Assembly: GCA_025084515.1 (NCBI GenBank)
Contig: JAJAGP010000866.1
Coordinates: forward strand, 211,937-275,936
Source of the DNA: Ancistrus triradiatus
Taxonomy: Eukaryota > Chordata > Actinopteri > Siluriformes > Loricariidae
DNA: 64,000 nt
Direction of reading: 5' to 3'
The translations under genes were made by a program, and so were the position numbers. Below the pieces are notes generated by a model. It was not told where the DNA came from. It ran no database searches and worked only from the letters and a program-made list of their open reading frames with translations. This document shows positions 1 through 9,900 of this stretch, piece by piece; position 1 is the stretch's first letter, and each line of letters starts with the position of its first letter.

Positions 1-3000
1 ATTGGCAGAGCACATGGGGATTCCGTGTGCAATAGTGTGGGCTAAATGGCGGGACTTGGCTCTGTTCTTTGAGTGGTTGATGAATGAGGATAAATGAACG
101 TGCGGTACGGTGAGTGGCACTTCACAAACGCTGTAAGCCAAGCACCAGCTAGCAGGTCAGACCAGACTTTCGTTATGTAAAATGACATGGTTGTTGACAG
201 AACGAAACTAGTGTTAGTTTAGGACCCCGATGTCTCCAGTTTGACAGGAAAATGGGCGCACTCAAACCGTAGCAGGGTCACGTGTGGTTCCACCTGACTG
301 AATTTGGATCACAAGAATGTAGTTTGTCTCAATCGTCCCTCAGACGGTAATGGTTTGCCTAAATTTCGTTGTCAAACTCGGTATTTGTTTGATTGGGTTG
401 TTGTTTTCTTTATATTCAACCTTCTGAGCTCGCCAGGGCCTGTCACATACTTGTTTGGTCATTGTCAGCGTCTTCGAATTGATTGGGGCAACATGCACAG
501 ACCTGAAGTGTTTTGAACTTCGTAATGATGCGCTGTATGAGCAGATACGCCCTTGAAATGTACGCACAATAAGGAAATGTTAAAAGATTTAAGAACATCT
601 CGACATCTTTACCTTTAGTACAAGTTCTGGATCGGTGAATGGTCATGGGAATGAGTTTGAACACCGTGGACCTCCTGCCATCTAGTAAGTGAGTTGGCAG
701 GCTACCAAAAAAAGATGAATATCATACAAGGGTTTCAGACGTCTTTGTCCAGACAGCTATACATGTTCTGAAATTCACAATACCCTGAAGAGACAGCAAA
801 TCAGTCTTCTCACTGTTTAGAGAATTGGTCAGCATCAAAACCCCTCAAACACAGGTGACCACCTGACGCCACATGAAATTTACAGTTCTCAAAGACAGGA
901 TTAAGTCAGCAGAATTCAGGACCTGAGACAAGACTCTTTCCAGAAGGTTCTCTTGTATCTGTGTTAAAATGCCATTGGCGTCAAGGAAAAACTCGAAGTA
1001 CTGAATTAGGAAAATGGAAAGTTTGATTGAGTTTTTCAGCAGAGTTGTGTGCACTGATGAATGAACTCACAGTTTGAGTTGCATGGTGATGGTGCAAAGA
1101 GGCGGCTTCAAAGGTGAGAAATACAACCATGAATACATCTCTCACTTTTGAGTGGTAGTAGAGGTGTCATGGTGTGGGCAGATGGGGTGACTCTGAGTGG
1201 AGTCTCTGCAGTGTCATTCAGGCACAACTGGCCATGTCTTCTCTACATATTCAATTTGATGTAAAGTGGCAATTGCGGGAATTAAGTCCCTTTTCTAGAA
1301 AGCAACATGCAATCATTGCAATGTATAAAGTGGAAACAAATGGGGTTTTCAGCTATAGTCAGTAACTTTTTTTTTTAGTCGAGTGTGAGAATTCTCAAGT
1401 ATTGCTCTCTGACTTCCGGTTTCACTGGAGAATAAATCCGAAGTGACAGAGGTTGAATTGCCTCGTCATTTATCAGACTATTTTCAGTAAGCACTGTGGC
1501 TGTAATATTGAGTTATATCTACTGAAGTTTTGAATAACGAGTTCTAATTAATTTGTCTGGTAGGTGATGGTAGCGTTTTTGGGCTCTCCAAATCTAGCAA
1601 ACTGTATGGTGAGCATGTCAGAAGAAAGCTTTCTTTCTGTCTAAATTTATGAACCTGGAGTCGACTTGAGGCTGCTGGATTTTTGACTGGAACTGGGTTG
1701 TCATCAGTTGACAAAAATGGTTGTACGGAAAAGATCCTAATCGCCACTGTTAAGGTGCGGAGCCTGTCGTGTAAAGCTGCGTATTTTTTCCTTCATCGAA
1801 TCTGCACAAACCTGAATGCATATCTGTCTCAATATGAATCAGTGAAGTGGTTCGAGACCGCAAAATGGTGTTGATGCCTCATATAGAAACTGAATCGTGT
1901 CACATTCAAGATATACAGTGAAGTTAGCAGCGTCAGCGCGATGTAGCGTTACTTATTTAATGCATGTTTAATTGTGTTTAAATGACCTTAATTCATAAGT
2001 TGGACATTTAACGTTTGAGAACAATTTCATACGCGGCTTATGAAGCCCTCGGAGTGGGCTGGGGTGACCTGTGGTTTATCCTTTTAAAGCAACAGGCACT
2101 CAAAACGGCTCATTCTGAAAACGGATGTGTAGTCGGACCAGTTTTCGTTTCTAAGGAATCTATGATGTCAACTTTATGGTACAGAACTTCGTGAATTCAA
2201 TGCAGTACGAGGAACGTGACAGTTACTGCAAACTTGTAGGCACCTACCAGTGCTGTATAGTCTCGGTCTTGGTGTTTAATTTTAGTACTTGAAAGAAAAA
2301 TAACGCTGATTAGTGCTCAGGTACATGGTTGTGTCTAAAGCCTGTATATGGAGGGAAACCCATGACAGTCCTTATAAAAAGCCTAACCCCCCTTTTAACA
2401 AAAAAATTCATTTGTTAAACGTTCATTCAAACATCTCAGACAGTCACCTCCTTGCTTATTTTTTACGTTTATACCTCCCTAGCAATCAATTGCTCCCGTC
2501 ACAACCTTTTTGGAATGTGATTGAATGCAGAAATCTTGATCAGACAAAACAATGTCTCAGGTTGATACCATCTGCACTAAAATAGAAGCCAAAGCAAGTG
2601 AATGGATCCCCGTTTTTTTCTTGTTTGGTTTTCCCCCTTCATAAAATCCCTTTTTTTTTTTTTTCCTGAGTTGGGATTGTAATACTTGATATGAACTGAA
2701 AAGGGAAAGTTCCAAAGACATTCTTTAGGAAAGGTTGTGTAATGAGGGAATGTCTCAGATTCCATGCTCTATTCTCCTCAAGCTATGAAAGGCATCCCGA
2801 TGCTGGTATGTTGGCAAAGGAAGGCTGTACAAAGTACTAAATGCAGAACTTAGTGCAGAGGTTGGATTTCTGTTATGGTTTCAGCGTGTGGTTAAGCTAA
2901 TTAATAACAAAGCGGCTTTCTTTCCCTTTCTACCAAGTGTGCCAAAGGATTTGTCTGTATTTGGAATGCTCGGTTCAATTTTCTTAGTGCTTGTTATGCT

Positions 3001-3143
3001 TTCACTTTCAGTTTAAATGGTTTTACTGTGTTCTTAATGATGCAGGATAACCAGCGAATTCTTCCATACTACTTCAAAACTAGCCTTGTATTCAGTTACA
3101 GTGCTGCTTCTGTCTTTAGAACATCTCTCCTTTGCTCTGACAG
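1..3143 (+). other. SF3B3 intron, 3' part of at least 3.1 kb
   Basis: No exon matching the residues that precede RILALEKLGA in SF3B3 can be read here in any frame, so this is intron running in from before the window. It is unique-looking, moderately AT-rich sequence with short T-runs (for example 1366-1376 and 2651-2664). The only recognisable repeat is a Tc1-like end fragment near 2505-2690. The acceptor before 3144 reads tttgctctgacag. The short reading frames here have no family resemblance that I recognise. Confidence 0.7.
2505..2690 (-). mobile_element. Tc1/mariner end fragment (same family as 60099-61306)
   Basis: The stretch with gatcagacaaaacaatgtct, then gttgataccatctgcacta, and ending gagttgggattgtaat matches the terminal part of the degenerate Tc1-like copy at about 61180-61306, where the order is ttgaccagacaaaacataat, ttcatactgtctg, then tttggggttgtaa. 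A poly-T tract (2651-2664) sits where the other copy has tttttttatttgc. Only the terminus is present; no transposase remains. Confidence 0.5.
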
Positions 3144-3863
3144 GATTTTGGCTCTGGAGAAACTGGGTGCCGTGTTTAACCAGGTGGCCTTCCCGCTGCA
3201 GTACACCCCACGCAAATTTGTCATTCACCCAGAGACCAACAACCTAATCCTGATTGAAACGGACCACAATGCCTACACGGAAGCGACCAAGGCCCAGCGC
3301 AAGCAGCAGATGGCAGAGGTGATGGCGCAGGGCTCGTTACGGATTGGCATTAAGCATTAAAGACTTGGTTAACTTGGCTCGGTTTATACTCTCTCATCTG
3401 ACTGGTGAATCATTAACTTGGCTTCAGATCGTTTTGTAATCCTTGGTGTTTTAGATGTTTGCTCGGTGACTAATCCCACATGTCGAGTGACTTTAGAACC
3501 GCACTAGCTTTTATTAACTTCAATGAAAGTTCAGCAAATACCGTCTGAGTCCGATCCAGAACAGTGCTGGGATTTGCTGAGCAGCCCAAAGGGTTGCTGT
3601 TTCCCCCTCAGCATGTCTGAGTTCTTCAAACAGGATTTTTCTCCCTCTGTCTGCAGGAAATGGTGGAGGCTGCCGGAGAGGATGAGCGAGAACTGGCTGC
3701 GGAGATGGCCGCCGCCTTTCTGAACGAGAATCTTCCCGAAGCAATCTTCGGCGCGCCGAAGGCTGGCTCGGGACAGTGGGCGTCGCTCGTGCGTTTGTTC
3801 AACCCCATCCAGGGCAGCACGCTGGATTTGGTTCAGCTGGAGCAGAATGAAGCGGCCTTCAGG

Positions 3864-3929
<66 letters not shown>

Positions 3930-6900
3930 ATGTGTGTATGTATATGTATATGTGTATGTATGTATATGTATATGTGTATGTATGTATATATATGTGTATG
4001 TATGTATATATATATGTGTATGTATGTATATATATATGTATGTATGTGTGTGTATATACACACACAAACTATGGGAAAACCACTACCTCACTCTAGCATC
4101 TTCAAAACCCTTCGTACTTGTAGTGAGCTTAATATAGTTGAGCAGGAAGCTTTCATCCTCTCTCACGCAAATGTCCTCCTCAGTAGGAAAATCTGACAGG
4201 TTGTGGAGACGATTGCCGGCCCTCACTTTTATTTTAAAACCTAAAAGATCCAAAAGAGTTGCTTGGAGGTTAGTTGTAGGTGTAGCATTAATTAAGCTAC
4301 AGAAATAATTTGTCAATGGAAAGTCCTCACAGGGCTGGAAGAAACGTGTGGTGGGTGTCACCTACACAAAGTAACACAAGGTGGTAATAATGCACACGCA
4401 CATCACGTCCAAACTGCCTAACGCTGTCCAAAACGCTGCTGCAAAGCAGGCTGTTGTACTGTTTTATCAAAGCTCTATGGCATTCTGTGGTGTAGGACTG
4501 TGTATGAACTAAATTATGGACTGTAAGAGGTGCTGAACTTGGACTAGACTACTGGATGTACACTAATGCACTGCACAGGTCCAGTTTGATACTACTTTGC
4601 GTCTTACTGCTGCATTGGTCTGCCATGATACACTTCACAGCAGTATTTAAGGAGAATTAAAGGGACATAACACACAAGTCACACAGTAAATAATAAAAAA
4701 TATAGATTTATCAAGGTACAGCAAGTGTGTGTGTGTATATGTATATGTATATATGTGTGTAAATATGCTATGTTATGTTTATATTTACCTTTTGTGTACT
4801 TAAGCTATCACTATAAACTTATTAGGTAACTTACTTCGGTCTTACATATAACAGCCAGGCTGACAAAGGAGGTTGTTGCTTTTTGAGTCTTGGGGCTTTC
4901 AAGGTTTCTTCCTTACAACATTTAGGGGAGTTTTTATTAATTTTTTTTTGCCACTGTTGCCCTTGACGTTTTTGGAAACTCGCGTATATAGCGTTTCTGA
5001 TTACTTGGATAACCTCTTGTACGTGCTGTTTCTTATAAAGTGGCCTAATAAAAGGCGAACTTTGCATTAAAATGTTGTTCTGGTAGTCACTGCTGTTTTG
5101 TGTTGAATTTTCACAAAGCACTAAATGCTTTGTCGAAGCTTACGTTGTCCACTCATGGTTATGTAGTGCTTTTTAAAGGACAAATATGCGGTGATAAACT
5201 GTGCGGCTAAAGCACTAGTGTTAACCTTTACAGGCCTCAGTGGCATTTGCCCTTTCTGATTCTAAAAAATGACCCTGTTCTCCTGTACTATCGGCCTAAT
5301 TCTGCTGGCTCTCTCTCGGCAGCGTGGCTGTGTGTCGATTCGCCAACGGAGGTGACGACTGGTATGTGTTAGTGGGCGTGGCCAGAGATATGATCCTTAA
5401 CCCGCGCTCAGTGGGTGGTGGCTATGTTTACACCTACCGTCTGATCGGAGCCTGTGACAAGCTGGAGTTCGTCCATAAGGTGAGTCGAAGGAAAATGACC
5501 CTGCATGATGGCATGACAGTCAGTCCCTTGTGGCTTAAGAGTGAAATCCCCCCTGTGTATTCCTGCGTAAGGATGAGTAACCATACAGTCCGGACATAAC
5601 TGAAGCCTGACAGTGGAGCTTAGTGTCTGTGACATGAAGCCTGCCTTTGTTCTTATCAGTGCACCTTCCTGAACGAAAGTTTTCCAAAATGTTCCAGAAT
5701 GAGCTCACTTTGCTCTGATTTCCCGGCAGACCCCAGTGGAGGATGTGCCCCTTGCCATCGCTCCTTTCCAGGGCAGAGTGTTGATCGGAGTGGGCAAACT
5801 GCTGCGCATCTATGACCTGGGCAAAAAGAAGCTGCTGCGCAAGTGTGAGAACAAGGTGGGAGATTTTCTCTCTGGAGTAGTGCAGTAGTTGATGGGAATG
5901 GACCAGGGTTATTAAAGTTCAAGTGCACTTTCACTCCCTTTAGTGTGTTTGCCAAGAACAAGTCAAAGTGAAAATGAATGGATGTTTGTTGTGTTATGGT
6001 TGAATACCATGCAAGAGCCTGGAAAACTGCCTTCCTTTGTGCTGTGAAGAGATGGAAACCCATGTTTGCAAGACCACCACTGGGAATGGACTGATGCATA
6101 TTTTAAGTAGCATTCATTTCTACTATGAAGTAATTCTGTGCAGGCATTTGATGCGTCTGCAGTATGTTCTGTGAACTAGATTCATGTGCAGTTTGAACTC
6201 TATATTATATACAGTCTGTAGAAAAGCTATTTGGGACACTAATGTACTGGTGTTTACTAAACACCCAAGATACTGTCACACAAGTTATTCATCTAGTTTA
6301 TCTGCCATGGTCATAGAGGCAGAATCTTTTTTTTTTTTTGTTTATTTATCGAGGAGAATGATCCAGCGTTCCATATCTGAGTGGCAAAGGAATGTGAATC
6401 TTTGCTTTCAGTATCTGGTGTGACCCCGACTAAACATTTCCGGTAATTGTTGATCATTCCTGCACATCGGCTCTTCAACTCTGAGTGTTGCTGGTTTTCC
6501 TCATATGAACTGCTCCCCTCAGGTCCTTCCTCAACATTTCTGTTAGGTCAGGACTTTGACCTGGATGTTCCAAGACATTAACTTTATTCTTCTTTAACCT
6601 TTCTTTGATAGAACGATTTGTGTGCTTCGGGTCGCCGTCTTGCTGCGTGACTCACCTTCTCTTGAGGATCAGTTCGCGGAAACCTTTTCTGACATTTTCC
6701 TTTAGAATTTGCTGGTATAATTGGGAAATGTATTGTTCCATCAGTGATGGTAGGCCAGCTTGGCCCAGATGCAGCAAAACAGGTTCTTGTGCAGTGTTGT
6801 CCTCTCCAGACGTAACGCTTCTCATTTAAGAAGTCCTATGTTGGTAGTTTTGTAGTTGCCTTCTGGCTTGTCTGTGTAATCTTTACCGTACTGCAAACGA

Positions 6901-9900
6901 ACAGCCATCCAAACTCTTTAGAGATGGTTTTGTAACCTTTTCCAGCCTGAGCATCTACAGCTCTCTTCTGAGGTCCTCGGAAACCTCCTCCTTTCGTGCC
7001 ATGGTACACGTCTTAACAAAAATTGATAGATTCCTATGCTTTAGATGTAATAGGTGACCCACACCTGATTGTCATTCCGTGTATTGAAACCACCTGCCTG
7101 TGGTTTCACCTTCTAACTAACCACTTTAACCGAGAGTTTCACATACTTTGGCAGATCTGTAATAGCACTTTGTTTATTTGGGTTCTCTATCTATGGTTAG
7201 GACTTGTGTGAACATCTGATATTTTTGGTCATTTATTCAGAAACATAGAAAATTCGAAGGGTTTCACAAAATTTCAGCATCACTGTATGTAATGCCAAGT
7301 ACTTATGGTCTTAAGTCCTAAGGTCTGATGTTTGGTGAATGCTGTGGCATAATTTAAGATTTGTTTGTTTTTGTTTTGGGGTTTTAAGGCTGCTATTTTG
7401 GAATATGCCATTCAAATAGCATTCAACTATTGTTATTTTATGTCATTTTTAAAAATGTATTTTATTCCAGAAGTACTGCATTGAGGTATCGTTACCATGA
7501 TTTTAAATTATGGCAGTATTGCCCACAACAGTAGTTGACAAGAAATGTGTAGCTATAGTTAACTCAGAAGTATTTTGAGGCACATAAATCAATAGATTTC
7601 AGGCAGAAAGCATTGAGTATGCATTTCAAGGCTGCTGTACAATGTATTTTTATTTTTATTATTCTTCACCAATGATGTCATGCAGGTAGGTCTTTAACCA
7701 TGTGGAGGAAAAATTGTTTTTTGGTTTTTCTATCTTTTTTTTCTGTTAAATGAATGCAGTCAAACAACTGACCTGTTTTGAATCACTTTTTAATTTCAGT
7801 TACCATTCAAATGCTTCTTGGTTTTATATTTGTGTGGCTGAATCCGTCTCAGCTCACCTGCATCACATTCCTGTGCTAGTTAATCCCTTTGTTTGAAGTT
7901 TCTGGGGGCATGAACTTTGAGTTTCTGTGCTGAGTTCAAGCTTCTGTTTGCTGTGTCAGTTGTTTACATTTCATTTCCATGTATTCCTGAAGCACGTTCC
8001 TAACATGGTGACGGGGATTCACACCATCGGTCAGCGGGTCATTGTGTCCGACATCCAGGAGAGTCTGTTCTGGGTGCGTTACAAGCGGAACGAAAACCAG
8101 CTCATCATCTTTGCTGATGACACAAATCCGCGCTGGGTTACCACCTCCTGTCTGCTCGACTACGATACCATGGCTGCAGCTGACAAGTTTGGAAACATCA
8201 GCATCGTGAGTGTCACATCCTGTGTTTGGTCTGCCTGTACGCCAGCCTCAGAATAGCAATGGAAACGCGTTTTGACCCGGTAGGTAACTCTGCACGGTCG
8301 TCTCCTAGGTACGCTTGCCGGCAAACACGAGTGACGACGTGGATGAGGACCCCACGGGGAACAAAGCGCTGTGGGACCGGGGTCTGCTCAACGGAGCGTC
8401 GCAGAAGGTACTTGACCCCGCTGAATACGCGTACTCTTGCTCACGTCTGGGAAAACCGCCTTAAACTGCTTCCCTCTTAACCAAGTCAGCCCTCGCTGCA
8501 TGACTCTTCATTCCGACGTCAGTGTTTGTGTCTAGCTGGTGTTGTGGTCACCTCGACACACACCCAGACAACCTGCTCCGCGGAACAGCTAGCCCAGCTC
8601 TGTGCTGTGGTCCCCTTCTAAGACCCCAGAACCACATTTTGTCCACATGCCAGGTGTAATTATGATCTAATCAAGACCCAGGAACCGCTTAGGTGGACGC
8701 CAGGGAAATTCCCGCCATGCCCCAGTGACTTGTTGGGAATTTAGGGACATGCCAAGAGTGTGTGTAAGCAACTAAGTGAAGGAAGGAGTGGGTGAACGTT
8801 GGCTCGCTGACAGGGATTTGGGCCTGTTGGGGAATGTTGACGAGTAGGCATAAAATGAACTGGACTCGGGTACTAGTGGCTGGAAGGGCTAACTTGTTTA
8901 TACTTGATTGTTTTTCTGCTCAATCTTGTCTGAGTACCACAGGCAAGAATTCCAAACCTGCTTGAGGAAAGAACAGCAAAAAGATATGACTGCATAAGAG
9001 ATCCAAAACTACAAGTCACTAACAGAACTAGGATGAGACAGACTTAAAATATTCCCCCCGCCAGCCACTGTTTTAGGTACACCTTGCTAGTACCGGGTCG
9101 AACCCCATTTTCCCTCGAAACTGCCATGATTCTTCGTGGCATATATTCAACAAGGTGCTCAGAGATTCTGGTTACTTTTTTGCGTTCTGATGCTTGGATT
9201 AAACTGCCTGTTTAGAGATCTCCATGTCTTAGCCTAGTGGTTAAGGTACTGGACTATGAACCAAAAGGTCCAGGGTGCAAATCCCACCTCTGCCAAGCTG
9301 CCACTGTTGGGTCCTTGAGCAAGGCCCTTAACCCACAATTGCTTGGATTGTAAGATTGGATAAGGGCGTCTGCTAAAATGCTGTAAAATGACAAGTTAAT
9401 TAGCTGTGATTTTTAGTGTATAATAAAATGCAATCTCTGATATCTCTTCTCTAATCAAAAAATCAATATATCAGCCTAGTAGGCAGGTGATTTTCATGTT
9501 ACGACTGACCTGTGTATAGTACTAATGCTGTCTAACCACAGACTGGAGTGATTTGTAACCCCAGCCCATTGTGCAGAGCTCTTTTCTCATGTTAGATGTA
9601 GACGGCGGCTTGATTACTCTGCTACATTCCCCTTTGTTTGTGTTTCAGGCCGACGTGATCACAAACTACCACATAGGAGAATCGGTCCTGTCGCTGCAAA
9701 AGACCACGCTCATCCCTGGAGGCTCGGAGTCTCTGGTGTACACCACTCTGTCAGGCGGCATCGGCATCTTGGTGCCATTCACCTCCCATGAGGTATTGTG
9801 GCTGAAAACAAAAGCTTGATCTGATCCAGAGGTCAACCACAGGCACATTTCTAGAGACTTTTTTTCTGGCCACAATGTTTTTTGCTCTAGACAGAAGACG

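Larger units (their letters stand above)
8408..9648 (+). other. SF3B3 intron (unique parts)
   Basis: Apart from the family D fragment and the SINE, this intron is unique-looking. Its first 350 bases are comparatively GC- and CpG-richer, with no feature I can name. The acceptor is tttgtgtttcag before 9649. Confidence 0.5.

Noticed and set aside
3531..4196. Open frames of up to 178 codons on both strands across 3531-4196
   Set aside because: They are the SF3B3 exon 3657-3862 read through its donor into a microsatellite, or its antisense; low-complexity Tyr/Ile/Val/Thr/His runs.
5500..5610. Possible C/D-box snoRNA in an SF3B3 intron (gcatgatggcatg ... aactgaagcctgac)
   Set aside because: SF3B3 is a known snoRNA host in mammals, but box C is imperfect (atgatgg), no terminal stem is clear and I cannot confirm a guide; an Infernal search would decide.
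5656..6099. 147-codon minus-strand frame
   Set aside because: Antisense to the SF3B3 exon at 5730-5855 plus intron; no family features.
9228..9300. True tRNA gene at SINE heads (also 16678, 54541)
   Set aside because: A and B boxes are present but no cloverleaf acceptor stem closes, and each is followed by a shared SINE body.
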